Positions 33,618 to 43,503 of a DNA stretch of 59,802 nucleotides are shown here, one piece after another. The number at the start of each line of letters is the position of its first letter. Positions within the stretch are counted from its first letter, which is position 1. A program made the translations under genes and the position numbers. The notes beneath the pieces were generated by a model that saw only the letters and a list, made by a program, of their open reading frames with translations, was not told the DNA's origin and did not search any database. The stretch is from Candidatus Methanoculleus thermohydrogenotrophicum (lineage in GTDB: Archaea; Halobacteriota; Methanomicrobia; Methanomicrobiales; Methanoculleaceae): positions 34,276 through 94,077 of the forward strand of contig LFRN01000178.1 of assembly GCA_001512375.1 (NCBI GenBank), in the 5' to 3' direction.

Positions 33618-34910
33618 CTATTTACCAATGATCTGCTGCTTATTTAAGAGTATTGATGGAAGAGTAAGCCTCCCGACCCTCCGATCGTCTTTTCCAAGTC
33701 CCCCAATCTCCCGGAGCATCTCAAAGACATTTCCTGCAAACATTGCCGTCCTGATGGGTTTGACCGGTCTCCCTCCCTCCATCCAGAAGGGGTTAGAGAT
33801 CTCTACCGAGAAGTCACCAGAGAAGGGGTTTGCGGTATGGGCTCCCACAACGTCGTGAATCCAGACCACCCGCTCCTCCCCGGCGTCTTTTATCCGGGGG
33901 CCGTCGATGAAGAGGTTGTGAACCCCGATGCCAGGCTCCCCGCTCCCCGAGCGCACAGCGCTCCCCGTGCTTTCCTCGCCATACCGGTAGCCGGTCTTGA
34001 GGTCATAGGCAAACTGCTGGAGCACCCCCTGTTGCACGAAGACGAGGCGACGGGTGGGCACTCCTTCTGCATCCCAGGTCGTGCTCCCAGGGCCGGGAGC
34101 AAAGGGGTCGTCGTAGATAGAGAGGTGCTCATCAAAGACCTGCTCCCCGAGTTTATCAGCAAGGAACGACCGACCGGCCTTCACGTTCCGCCCTGAGATC
34201 GCCGGGAGGAGAACCTGTCCAAGGATGCTTGCGGCCGCAATGGGCGAGAGAATAATATCGTAGCGCCCGGTCTCAATATCGCTCCCCCCGCAGGAACGTG
34301 CGGCGAGAGATGCAGCCGCCTCCCCGACCGACCGGGCGTCGATCTCATCGAGGAACGGGGAAGCGTCGAACTCGTAGCCGGTGGACTGCTCCCTGATCGC
34401 TTCGAGGGATACAGCCACCGCCGTCCGGTTCATATCGTAGAAGACGCCACCTGTGTTTGCGATTTCCAGGTTCACCCTGGCGAGGTCTGCGCCCCCGCCG
34501 ATGACCTCCACCGGATGCTCAGCCGCACCAGAGAGGAGGTCAACGACCATGCCCGCCGCCTCCTCTATCCCGACGACCAGATCCGGGTCGGCCGAGGACG
34601 CGGTAGCCGCAATATCGGCCGGCTTCGGGAATCCACCCCACTCCTGTGGGGTGGCGATCCTGCCACTCGCGAGCGCCGCGTTGAGGCACTCCTTCCATCG
34701 GTCAGGGTCGCCGGTGCTCGAAAATCCTATCTGTCCGTCTTTGACGACCCTGATGGCCATGTTCCAGGTTTCTGATTCTTCGGCAATGCCGAGGATCCCT
34801 TTCTTGATCCCGGCACTGACACTCTGTCCCCGGGTGCAGAAGACCTCGACCTCGTCGGCCTGCCGCTCACCCACCCGGAGGACCCTCTCGATCAGGTCGT
34901 CTCCGTTCAT
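33618..34910 (-). CDS. tldE: TldE/PmbA-family metalloprotease component
   Basis: EVFCTRGQSVSAGIKKG...FDEHLSIYDDPFAPGPGSTTWDAEGVPTRRLVFVQQGVLQQFAYDLKT; paired with tldD. Confidence 0.93.
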   Translation of the reverse strand: MNGDDLIERVLRVGERQADEVEVFCTRGQSVSAGIKKGILGIAEESETWNMAIRVVKDGQIGFSSTGDPDRWKECLNAALASGRIATPQEWGGFPKPADIAATASSADPDLVVGIEEAAGMVVDLLSGAAEHPVEVIGGGADLARVNLEIANTGGVFYDMNRTAVAVSLEAIREQSTGYEFDASPFLDEIDARSVGEAAASLAARSCGGSDIETGRYDIILSPIAAASILGQVLLPAISGRNVKAGRSFLADKLGEQVFDEHLSIYDDPFAPGPGSTTWDAEGVPTRRLVFVQQGVLQQFAYDLKTGYRYGEESTGSAVRSGSGEPGIGVHNLFIDGPRIKDAGEERVVWIHDVVGAHTANPFSGDFSVEISNPFWMEGGRPVKPIRTAMFAGNVFEMLREIGGLGKDDRRVGRLTLPSILLNKQQIIGK

Positions 34911-36235
34911 ATCCCGCGCCCTCCAACCGTCGCCTTCTCAAGCAGGAGGTGCGGTGCACCGTCGCTCACCGGCACGACCTGTCCTCCTTTACCACAGTAT
35001 CCAGGGTTCATCTTCCGGTCGTTCCCGAGCAGGATGATGTCGTGGAGCGTCGAGAGGATCTCGCCCGAGAGCGAGACGTCCCTGACCATGTCGGTTATCT
35101 CGCCGTCCTCGACCAGGTAGCCGTACTCGGCGCTGAACTGGAAGACGCCGCGTCCGGGATCGACCTGGCCGCCCCGGGACCCGATCAGCAGGATACCGTT
35201 CTTACACTCAGAGAGGATCTCGTCGTAGGTCGCATCACCGTTCTCAATGAAGGTGTTGCTCATCCGGACAATGGGTGGCGCTCCATGCTCGGCCCGGGCG
35301 TGTCCGGGGACTCCGTTCCCAACCGCTGCGAGGGTCTCCCGGTTGTGGAGATATGAGGTCAGGATGCCGTTGCGGATGATCTCGGTCCGCCGCACCGCCA
35401 CACCCTCCGCATCCACCGGGATGAACCCGAACTCCGGGAGGGAGGGATCGTCCACGATGACCAGTCCCTCACACCCGATCTGCTCGCCAATCCTCCCCTC
35501 AAGAACCGATGCACCCTCACGAACGAGGTCACCCTCGCTTGCGTGACCGACCGCCTCGTGGGTGAAGACCCCCGCCAGTTCTGGATCGAGCACAGCACGC
35601 ATCACTCCGCCCTTCGCAAGTTTTGCATCCAGCAACGAGACAGCGACCTCTCCCGCCTTCCGCCCGAGATCCTGTTTGTCGCGGAGGTTGAACCCGGTGG
35701 TGACGTGGTCGCGTTCGCTTCCCATCTGCATCACCCCGTTCCGAGAGGCTATTGCAAGGACTGAGAACCCGGACCTGACCGCCTCGTAGGAATACTCGTT
35801 CCCGCTCGAGTCCAGGAACCTGATCGAGTCGATCCCCTCGGTGTAACGGGCGCGGGTGTTCACCACCTCAGGGATCCGGGCCGCGTCTTCGATCCCGGCA
35901 AGGAGCCTGGTCTTCTCCTCGAGATCAACGTCCCTGGGGTCCTCATCCAGGGATGGGACCGGCAGGAGACCGCGCGGCGCATCGGCAATATCAACCTGAT
36001 CTTCGGTGACCGCCGCCAGGCGCGTTGCCTCCTCGACAAGGGCGTCGCGTTCGCGCTTCGAATCAATGTCTACATGGTCGCGGGTGAGGATCCCCCAGCC
36101 CTTCGGACCGAGCACCCTGACTACGGCCCGATCAAAGTATGAAGTGCCTGCAGACTCAACCACGCCGTTGTCGATATCGATCAGAGTGATCTCGCCCTCT
36201 ACGCACCTGATATCGTAGTATCTTGCCTCAGCCAT
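34907..36235 (-). CDS. tldD: TldD-family metalloprotease
   Basis: GVFTHEAVGHASEGDLVREGASVLEGRIGEQI (HExxxH) and ENGDATYDEILSECKNGILLIGSRGGQVDPGRGVFQF. Confidence 0.96.
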   Translation of the reverse strand: MAEARYYDIRCVEGEITLIDIDNGVVESAGTSYFDRAVVRVLGPKGWGILTRDHVDIDSKRERDALVEEATRLAAVTEDQVDIADAPRGLLPVPSLDEDPRDVDLEEKTRLLAGIEDAARIPEVVNTRARYTEGIDSIRFLDSSGNEYSYEAVRSGFSVLAIASRNGVMQMGSERDHVTTGFNLRDKQDLGRKAGEVAVSLLDAKLAKGGVMRAVLDPELAGVFTHEAVGHASEGDLVREGASVLEGRIGEQIGCEGLVIVDDPSLPEFGFIPVDAEGVAVRRTEIIRNGILTSYLHNRETLAAVGNGVPGHARAEHGAPPIVRMSNTFIENGDATYDEILSECKNGILLIGSRGGQVDPGRGVFQFSAEYGYLVEDGEITDMVRDVSLSGEILSTLHDIILLGNDRKMNPGYCGKGGQVVPVSDGAPHLLLEKATVGGRGI

Positions 36236-36241
36236 AGGGCA

Positions 36242-38182
36242 TCAAATCGCAGAGCGCCCGACGGTTGAGTCAAACATACCTGTTGTCGGGTTGACCGCCA
36301 TCTTCCGGAGTTTCGCGAAGAACCCCTCGCGGTTCTCTGGCATGAGCGCGTTCTGGAGGACCTCCTCGATGTGGTCGACCGGGACGATCTCGACCATCGC
36401 GCGGTAGCGGTCCTCGATGAGGACGTCGTCCAGGTTCGACCGCGGTATGATCACTTTCTTGATTCCGGCCTTTGCGGCGGCCTCAATCTTGTAGGTGACC
36501 CCGCCGATCGGGAGGACGTCCCCCCGAACTGAGAGCGACCCGGTCATCGCGACGTCCTGGCGCACCGGGATGTTCTCGATGGCGCTGATCACCGCCGTCG
36601 CTACGGTCACGGAGGCTGAATCGCCTTCAACACCGCCATAGGTCCCGATAAACTGGATATGGATGTCCATGTTCCTGATATCCTTACCCGTGAATTTCTT
36701 GATCAGGGCGCTGACGTTCTTGATCGATTCCTTGGCGATATCCTTCAACATGCCAGTCGCAATCACCGTGCCGTTCGCCCCCTGGCTCGGTGTCACCTCA
36801 GCCATCACCGGGAGCACCGAGCCTGAGTCATTCCCCATCACGGCAAGCCCGTTCACCCGTCCGACCCGGGTACCTTCCACAACGGTGATGTTGTAGTCGC
36901 GGCTCCGCCGGATGTACTCATCTGAGATCTGGTCCTCGATCGAGCGGGCGGTCTTCTTCGCGGCGATGACGTGTTTTGCCGTGGTGAACTCTGAGCCTTC
37001 CTGGCGGGCAAGGTCCCCCGCCACCCTGATGAGCCCGCCCATGTCACGGAGCTTTAAAGTCAGATGACCCTTCCGGTTCGAGCGGCGGCGCGCCTCGCGG
37101 AGAACCTCGAGCATGGCGCTCCGGTCAAAGTGTGGGATCTTCCCGTCGTTCTTGACCTCCTGGGCGATGAACCTGATGAACTTCCGGCGGTTCTCCGGCG
37201 TATCTTCCATCGTCTCCCGCATGTAGACCTCGTAGCCGTAGCCCCGGATACGCGATCGGAGCGCCGGGTGCATACCCTGGATGGCGTCGAGGTTGCCTGC
37301 TGCGATCATCACGAACCGGCAGGGGACTGGCTCAGTCCTGACCATCGCGCCGCTCGAACGCTCACTCTGGCCGGTGATCGGGAAGGCACCCTCCTGGAGC
37401 GCGGTCAACAGGTTCTGCTGGGAGTGTGGGGTGAGGGTATTGATCTCATCGATGAAGAGCACCCCGCCGTGTGCCCGGTGGATGGCGCCACCCTCAACAC
37501 GGTCGTGGGCAGGCGTCTCAAGACCGCCGCTCTGGAAGGGGTCATGTCTGACGTCGCCGAGCAGGGCGCCTGCATGCGAGCCAGTGGCATCGACAAACGG
37601 CGCGGGGGCGTTAGGATCATGGGAGACCAGGAGCTTGGGGACCATCGCCTCCTCACGGGGTGTCGAGTATCTCAGCGCCATGAAGACGAACGCGGCAGCG
37701 ATGATGCCCATCAGCCACTGCGATGCGAGAATCGCGTAGACGATGATGCCAATGACGAGGAGCATAACAAGGGTGCTCCGCATCTGGATCTTCTTCCTCG
37801 CCTCCATCTTGTGGGCGTTCACGATCTGTTTGCCACGGCCCGCAGGCACGGTCCTGATGATGGGGTTATTGCTATCCTCAGAATTCGGGTAAACCAATAT
37901 ATCCTGTAATTCCTCCTTCGGGAGGAGTTCGGCCATTGCCTTCGCTAACATCGATTTACCGGTTCCCGGGCTGCCGATCATCATCACGTGTCTGCGCTGG
38001 ACAGCGGCCTTCTTGATCACCTCAACGGCGTGTTCCTGGCCGATGACCTGATCGATGAGATTCGGGGGTACGTCGATATCTGATGATGCGCTCAGCTCAA
38101 GACCGGCGAAGTCGTCGATCTCCGCCAGCTCATCGTTCGTGAGCTCGATATTTGGAATTTCTTTAGAAGTCGTTGAATCCAT
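36242..38182 (-). CDS. lonB: Archaeal membrane-anchored Lon protease (LonB)
   Basis: P-loop IGSPGTGKSMLAKAMAELLP; two TM; protease motif EGDSASVTVATAVISAIENIPVRQDVAMTGSLSVRGDVLPIGGVTYKIEAAAKAGIKKVIIP. Confidence 0.97.
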   Translation of the reverse strand: MDSTTSKEIPNIELTNDELAEIDDFAGLELSASSDIDVPPNLIDQVIGQEHAVEVIKKAAVQRRHVMMIGSPGTGKSMLAKAMAELLPKEELQDILVYPNSEDSNNPIIRTVPAGRGKQIVNAHKMEARKKIQMRSTLVMLLVIGIIVYAILASQWLMGIIAAAFVFMALRYSTPREEAMVPKLLVSHDPNAPAPFVDATGSHAGALLGDVRHDPFQSGGLETPAHDRVEGGAIHRAHGGVLFIDEINTLTPHSQQNLLTALQEGAFPITGQSERSSGAMVRTEPVPCRFVMIAAGNLDAIQGMHPALRSRIRGYGYEVYMRETMEDTPENRRKFIRFIAQEVKNDGKIPHFDRSAMLEVLREARRRSNRKGHLTLKLRDMGGLIRVAGDLARQEGSEFTTAKHVIAAKKTARSIEDQISDEYIRRSRDYNITVVEGTRVGRVNGLAVMGNDSGSVLPVMAEVTPSQGANGTVIATGMLKDIAKESIKNVSALIKKFTGKDIRNMDIHIQFIGTYGGVEGDSASVTVATAVISAIENIPVRQDVAMTGSLSVRGDVLPIGGVTYKIEAAAKAGIKKVIIPRSNLDDVLIEDRYRAMVEIVPVDHIEEVLQNALMPENREGFFAKLRKMAVNPTTGMFDSTVGRSAI

Positions 38183-38262
38183 CGTCGGGTTTACCTCTCT
38201 GCGCACTGATACTTATATAATTTATTCATGCTCGTTCAAATACTTTCTACCAGAGGTGTTCT

Positions 38263-39120
38263 ATGAGAATAATCAGCACAGAGCGATCCCAGGTCCTGGC
38301 AACCCGGATTTCAGTGAAATTGGCGGTTCCCCTTGCGGAGACGAAGTTCACCCGGTTTCCCGATGGAGAGATGTATCTCCGATGTGAAGGCCTGGATGAC
38401 AAGACCCTGATCGTCAGCAGCATCGTGGACAGCGATATGCTGGTACAAACTCTTCTTGCGATCGATGCCGCCGATCGGTCAAGGAACACGCTGGTGATCC
38501 CCTACCTCGGCTACGCCCGACAGGACAAGCGGTTCGCCTCGGGCGAGCCGATCAGCGCCCGGGCGGTCGCAAGAGCCCTCTCTTGCGGCATCGAGCGGGC
38601 CTTTGTAGTCGATATCCATGACCCCGGCGCGCTAGACTACTTCAGTGTCCCGGCAAAGAATGTCACCATTGCCCCGGCGATCGGGAGGTATGTCGGCGAC
38701 CTCAACCTGAAGAATCCCCTGATACTCGCCCCCGATGAGGGCGCAATCGAGTTTGCGGCCGATGTTGCGGCGGTCGGCGGGTGGGACTGCGATTTCCTTC
38801 AAAAAACCCGGATTTCAGGCGAAGAAGTCCAGATCGCCCCAAAGACCGTCGACGCTGCCGGTCGCGAGGTTGTGATAGTGGATGATATTATATCCACCGG
38901 CGGAACCCTCGCGACCGCCGCACGCATGCTCCGGGAACAGGGAGCGGTATCCATCCACGCGGCCTGCGTCCACGGAGTGCTCGTGAACGGCGCCTACACG
39001 CGCCTGCGGGCAGCAGGGATCTCCTCGATCGCTTCCAGCGATACCTACGAGAACGCCTCAAGCTTCATATCGGCCGCGAACGCAATCGCGGCAGCGATCA
39101 CGGAAGATGTTCATTATTGA
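38263..39120 (+). CDS. prs: Ribose-phosphate pyrophosphokinase
   Basis: RFPDGEMYLRC...YLGYARQDKRFASGEPISARAVARAL...VVIVDDIISTGGTLATAARML. Confidence 0.97.
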   Translation: MRIISTERSQVLATRISVKLAVPLAETKFTRFPDGEMYLRCEGLDDKTLIVSSIVDSDMLVQTLLAIDAADRSRNTLVIPYLGYARQDKRFASGEPISARAVARALSCGIERAFVVDIHDPGALDYFSVPAKNVTIAPAIGRYVGDLNLKNPLILAPDEGAIEFAADVAAVGGWDCDFLQKTRISGEEVQIAPKTVDAAGREVVIVDDIISTGGTLATAARMLREQGAVSIHAACVHGVLVNGAYTRLRAAGISSIASSDTYENASSFISAANAIAAAITEDVHY

Positions 39121-40087
39121 CGGATCCTACCTGGAGGGGGGAGGACAGGTCCTCCGCCTGGCAGTCGCGTTATCGGCGATATCAGAGACTCCGGTCACTG
39201 TCACCCGGATCAGACAGAACCGGCCGAACCCCGGGCTCGCCCCCCAGCATATCGCTGCGGTCCGCGCGGTCGCCGGGGCCTGTGATGCTGAATACCAGGG
39301 GGTTTCGCCCCGGAGCAGCGAGATCACGTTCATCCCTGGCAGGCTCCGGTGGGCCGATCTCGCGATAGATCCCGGCACTGCCGGAAGCATACCCCTCATC
39401 CTCCAGGCCTGGCTCCCGGTCGCCCTCAGCGCCGGCGGGAGCATTACGGTTACGGGCGGGACCGAGGTTGCGTGGAGCCCGACGATCGACTATCTGGACC
39501 GCGTTCTCGCGCCAGTACTCCGCCGCGCCGGGGCCTCGATCGAGATCGAGGTGCTCGACCGGGGATACTACCCCCGGGGAGGCGGGCGGGTGCGCGCCCG
39601 GGTGGAGCCGGGCCGTCTGGGCCCGATCGTTATCCCGGAGGAAGAACCGGGGTGCGGGATTGTCTCCTGCTCCTCAGGCCTCCCAGAACACGTCGTGAAA
39701 CGCCAGGCTACCGCTGCCTGGGACCTCCTTGAGAAGGACCTCGGCTTCCCCTGCTCTGTCACCCTCGACCACAGGAAGGGGCCAGGGATCGGGAGTTCCA
39801 TCACGATATGGAGCGGAGCGAAGGGCGCTGTCGCTCTCGGGAAGCGGGGCCTCCCCGCCGAAGAGGTGGGGCGGACAGCCGCCCGGGCCCTGGTCGGAGA
39901 GTGCCACAGCCCCGGCACGGTCGATGTCCACCTCGCCGACCAGCTCCTCATCTACCTCGCCTGCTACGGCGGGGAGTACAGCACCCACACGCTCTCGATG
40001 CACGCGAAGACCGCCTGCTGGCTCCTCTCAGAGTTCGGACATCCGGTCGAGTGCCGGGCAAACAACCTCGTGGAGTTCTCGGCATGA
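39107..40087 (+). CDS. rtcA: RNA 3'-terminal phosphate cyclase
   Basis: IDGSYLEGGGQVLRLAVALSAISETPVTVTRIRQNRPNPGLAPQH...RGYYPRGGGRVRARV. Confidence 0.96.
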   Translation: MFIIDGSYLEGGGQVLRLAVALSAISETPVTVTRIRQNRPNPGLAPQHIAAVRAVAGACDAEYQGVSPRSSEITFIPGRLRWADLAIDPGTAGSIPLILQAWLPVALSAGGSITVTGGTEVAWSPTIDYLDRVLAPVLRRAGASIEIEVLDRGYYPRGGGRVRARVEPGRLGPIVIPEEEPGCGIVSCSSGLPEHVVKRQATAAWDLLEKDLGFPCSVTLDHRKGPGIGSSITIWSGAKGAVALGKRGLPAEEVGRTAARALVGECHSPGTVDVHLADQLLIYLACYGGEYSTHTLSMHAKTACWLLSEFGHPVECRANNLVEFSA

Positions 40088-40539
40088 CGCTGGTCCTCGA
40101 TGCTTCAGTCTTTTTTTCGGAGATACCGATTGTCGGCCCGGCCTGGACCACACCATCGGTGGTGGAGGAACTCGGTGACCTCCACGCAAGGTGCCGGTTC
40201 GAGGCGCTCGCTGCCACGGGGCTCCGGATCCGGCAACCGCGCGGAGAGAATCTGGCCCGGGTTGATGCAACTGCGTTGCGGACGGGGGATGCCGGGGTGC
40301 TCTCCGCGACCGATCGCGACATTCTCGCGCTGGCACTGGAACTCTCGGCCGTCCTCGTCACCGACGATTTCGCGGTCCAGAACGTTGCACACCATCTCGG
40401 CATCACGACCCGGAGTATCAGGCAGCGGCCTGCACGCGCGATCAGGTGGCGCTACCGGTGCAGCGGGTGCGGGCGCTACTGGCGGGAGCCTGGTGAGTGT
40501 CCGATCTGCGGTGCACCGATTAAAAGAAAACTTAAATAG
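40084..40539 (+). CDS. nob1: Nob1-like PIN-domain rRNA maturation endonuclease with zinc ribbon
   Basis: TLVLDASVFFSE, LSATDRDILALALEL, VLVTDDFAVQNVAHHLGI, YRCSGCGRYWREPGECPICGAPIKRKLK. Confidence 0.9.
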   Translation: MTLVLDASVFFSEIPIVGPAWTTPSVVEELGDLHARCRFEALAATGLRIRQPRGENLARVDATALRTGDAGVLSATDRDILALALELSAVLVTDDFAVQNVAHHLGITTRSIRQRPARAIRWRYRCSGCGRYWREPGECPICGAPIKRKLK

Positions 40540-40560
40540 ATCGCCGAAAACCTCTCTTCC

Positions 40561-41175
40561 ATGTCCGCCCTCGAAGAGTTGATCACGAAGGCAAAGGCGC
40601 TTCAGGCAGAAGGGCACACGCCGGGCCAGGTCTCCGACGAACTGGGCCTCTCAATGGAGACAGTCACCTGGCTGCTCACCCAACCGAAGGGGATAGAAGC
40701 CCCAAAAGATGTCCACATCGACTGGACGGCAGTGGGGAGCCATGGAACGCTGTTGAATGATATAGCGATGATGATGCTCAAGCGCTTCCTCTACCTGGCG
40801 GAGGGGGGAGGGGTACGGAGCGCTGGTGAACTGCTGGATACAGTCGTCGGTATTGTGCCGTCGGGCGTCCCTCTCGCCACCCTCATCGCCGCAGAGGAGG
40901 GGCTGAAACTCGCGGCCTACCTCCCGGCAAAACACAGCCGGAGCGAGACTCCCACCGGATCCCTCGCGGGGACCTTTTCCACGATCACCGGACAGCGTTG
41001 CGTCGTCATCGACGACGTCGTCACGACCGGGACGACGCTCTCAGAGACGCTGCAGTTCCTCAGGCGGCACGGCGCCACACCGGTGGCAGTCTGGTCGCTC
41101 TTCGATAAACGGGGTGTCCGGGAGGTCGACGGCGTCCCGATCCACTCTCTCTTTGGAATATCGAGGCTGGGGTGA
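40561..41175 (+). CDS. GfcR-like regulator (HTH + orotate phosphoribosyltransferase-like domain)
   Basis: N-terminal HTH SDELGLSMETVTWLLTQPKG and PRPP motif CVVIDDVVTTGTTLSETLQFL. Confidence 0.85.
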   Translation: MSALEELITKAKALQAEGHTPGQVSDELGLSMETVTWLLTQPKGIEAPKDVHIDWTAVGSHGTLLNDIAMMMLKRFLYLAEGGGVRSAGELLDTVVGIVPSGVPLATLIAAEEGLKLAAYLPAKHSRSETPTGSLAGTFSTITGQRCVVIDDVVTTGTTLSETLQFLRRHGATPVAVWSLFDKRGVREVDGVPIHSLFGISRLG

Positions 41176-41288
41176 GGAGGCAGGCTCAAATCATTTTCTC
41201 CAGACAGGCACCGGGACTGTAGCGCCGACCGACGACTGAACCAACCCCGGCGAACGGCCCGCATGGCTGGAAGAAAGTGGCGTTATCG

Positions 41289-41303
41289 ATTACTATATAT
41301 AGA
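41289..41303 (+). promoter_or_regulatory. Putative TATA box for thermosome gene
   Basis: ATTACTATATATAGAAC about 45 nt upstream of the ATG; GGAGG RBS at about 41330. Confidence 0.6.
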
Positions 41304-41342
41304 ACCTCTGAGCAAAGTTAACAGACAAAGGAGGATTACACA

Positions 41343-42938
41343 ATGCTTGCTGGACAGCCCATCATTATTTTACGGGAGAATGTTGAGCGAACGCGCGGAT
41401 TCGAGGCGCAGCGCTCGAACATCATGGCTGCAAAGGCAATTGCAGCCGCCGTTCGGACAACGCTTGGTCCCCGCGGAATGGACAAGATGCTGATCAGTTC
41501 CACCGGTGACGTGGTGATCACGAACGACGGGGCAACCATCTTGCACGAGATGTCGGTACAGCACCCTGGTGGCAAGCTGGTCGTTGAGGTTGCCGAGGCT
41601 CAGGATAGCGAGGTTGGAGATGGCACCACAACCGCGATCGTGCTCCTCGGGTCGCTGATGGACGAAACTGAGAAGCTACTCACCCGGAAGATCCACCCCA
41701 CGATCATCGCGCACGGCTACCAGCTCGGTATGGAGAAAGCCCTCAGTATCGTCGACGAACAGGCCATCGCAGTCGATTACGATGACCGAGAGACTCTCGT
41801 GAAGGTCGCCGGCACTGCCATGACCGGCAAGGCCGTCGAAGCGATAAAGGATAAGATCTCAGGTATCGTGGTCGATGCTGTTCGACAGGTTGCCACGAGG
41901 ACCAATTCGGGCACTTACGTCGTGGATGAGGGTGACATCAAGATCAAGAAGCAGGTCGGCGAGACGATGCACGACGCCGAACTGATCCGGGGCGTCGTCA
42001 TCGAGAAGAAGCGTGCCTTCGAGCAGATGCCAACTGAAGTCAAAGACGCAAAGGTTGCCCTGCTCGCCCAGCCGCTGGAGATCACGAAGACCCAGGTAAA
42101 ATCGAAGATCAAGATCACCACCTCCGAACAGATGAAGGCGTTCTCCGAGCAGGAGCGCGAGTCCCTCCGGAAACTTGCTGAAACGATCGTCGCCGCCGGG
42201 GCGAACGTCGTCCTCTGCCAGAAAGGGATCGCTGATGCTGTGCAGTACTACCTGGCCAAGCATGGTGTCTACGCCGTCGAAGACGTGAAGGAGGAAGACA
42301 TGAAGTTTGCCGCAAGAGCGCTCTGCGGCACCATCGTCAACAAACCAGAGGAACTCAACGAGATAACGCTCGGCCGCGCTGAAGCGACCAGAGAACTCCC
42401 GGACACCGAACTGACGGTCATCTCGGGATGCGAAAACCCGAAGGCGGTCACGATACTCCTGCGGGGCACCTCCCAGCTGCTGGTAGACGAACTCGAGCGG
42501 GCGGTCTATGATGGAGCCCGTGTTATCCAGGACGCCATCGAGGATGGCAAGGTTGTCGCCGGCGGCGGCTCGGTGGAGACCGAGCTCCAGATGCGCATCC
42601 GTGACTATGCCGCAACCGTCGGCGGCCGGGTCCAGCTCGCTATTGAGGCGTTTGCGAACGCCTTTGAGGTCATTCCGAGAACGCTCGCGGAGAACTCCGG
42701 GTTTGATCCGATCGACATGGTCGTCGCCCTGAGGAAGGCTCACGCCGACGGTGAGAAGTACGCCGGGATCGATGTCTACACCGGAGAGGTCGTTGATATG
42801 TACGAATCAGGCGTCATCGAGCCGGAGCGCGTGAAGATCCAGGCGATCAAGAGTGCGACCGAAACGGCCACGCTCCTCACCCGCGTCGACGACATGATGG
42901 TTACCCAGCCAAGAAAGAATCCGATGGACGCTGAGTAA
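41343..42938 (+). CDS. thsA: Thermosome subunit (group II chaperonin)
   Basis: [39 protein letters not shown]...[16 protein letters not shown]. Confidence 0.98.
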   Translation: MLAGQPIIILRENVERTRGFEAQRSNIMAAKAIAAAVRTTLGPRGMDKMLISSTGDVVITNDGATILHEMSVQHPGGKLVVEVAEAQDSEVGDGTTTAIVLLGSLMDETEKLLTRKIHPTIIAHGYQLGMEKALSIVDEQAIAVDYDDRETLVKVAGTAMTGKAVEAIKDKISGIVVDAVRQVATRTNSGTYVVDEGDIKIKKQVGETMHDAELIRGVVIEKKRAFEQMPTEVKDAKVALLAQPLEITKTQVKSKIKITTSEQMKAFSEQERESLRKLAETIVAAGANVVLCQKGIADAVQYYLAKHGVYAVEDVKEEDMKFAARALCGTIVNKPEELNEITLGRAEATRELPDTELTVISGCENPKAVTILLRGTSQLLVDELERAVYDGARVIQDAIEDGKVVAGGGSVETELQMRIRDYAATVGGRVQLAIEAFANAFEVIPRTLAENSGFDPIDMVVALRKAHADGEKYAGIDVYTGEVVDMYESGVIEPERVKIQAIKSATETATLLTRVDDMMVTQPRKNPMDAE

Positions 42939-42947
42939 GTCATTAAG

Positions 42948-43151
42948 TCATCCCCGCGAGGCGGTCAGGAAGATGCTGACCTCCTCTTCTTCTATCTTTT
43001 TATCCTGCGGTAGGCTCTTGCCATCTGAGAATATCAGTGTCGTATCAGGGTTGATCCCAAAGGAGAGGAGGGCGGCCTCGTAGGTATCGCCAGGCCGGCC
43101 GTGGTAGATCAGCACGGTGCCATCAAGGAAGAATGTGAACCTGCAGAGCAT
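42948..43151 (-). CDS. Ubiquitin-like beta-grasp protein (ThiS/MoaD/SAMP-like)
   Basis: 67 aa, FTFFLDGTVLIYHGRPGDTYEAALLSFGINPDTTLIFSDGKSLPQDKKIEEEEVSIFLTASRG; ends RG rather than GG. Confidence 0.55.
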   Translation of the reverse strand: MLCRFTFFLDGTVLIYHGRPGDTYEAALLSFGINPDTTLIFSDGKSLPQDKKIEEEEVSIFLTASRG

Positions 43152-43202
43152 ATCTCGATACCATTATAGCCGCTGAGTCTAAATATTGTAAGTCGATTCT
43201 GT

Positions 43203-43287
43203 GCCGAGGTAGTCTAGTCCGGGAAGGCGGTGGCCTCGAAAGCCACTGGTGCTTGGCACCTCGGGAGTTCAAATCTCCCCCTCGGCG
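43203..43287 (+). tRNA. tRNA-Ser (anticodon CGA)
   Basis: GCCGAGG...GTGGCCTCGAAAGCCAC...long variable arm TGGTGCTTGGCACC...CCTCGGCG, 85 nt. Confidence 0.95.
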
Positions 43288-43292
43288 TTTTA

Positions 43293-43331
43293 CCCCGGAT
43301 GCCCCGACGCGAGAGAAGGGGGAGCAGTCAC
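43293..43331 (+). mobile_element. Relic tnpB (group A) right-end hairpin directly downstream of tRNA-Ser
   Basis: CCCCGGATGCCCCGACGCGAGAGAAGGGGGAGCAGTCAC; same GGGGGAGCAGTCAC ending as the relics at 32958 and 50683. Confidence 0.65.
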
Positions 43332-43374
43332 AAGATCAGAATCTTATTGGGGTAATTTAGTGGGGTAATAACCA

Positions 43375-43470
43375 GGTGCGGAACGCGCCGTCGAGCCTGT
43401 GGACTCGCTCCCGATGGCGAGGGGGACGATAACCGGGAAGCCACACACCGATGAGCGCGGGTAGTTTACG
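43375..43470 (+). mobile_element. Relic tnpB (group B) C-terminal end
   Basis: GAERAVEPVDSLPMARGTITGKPHTDERG*FT parallels GMEQPLEPVEV...VIAGKPRTDERGVVH in the 32.6-kb relic. Confidence 0.8.
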
Positions 43471-43503
43471 CAATTGCCGCAAGCAAGAATAGATAGGGTA
43501 GTT

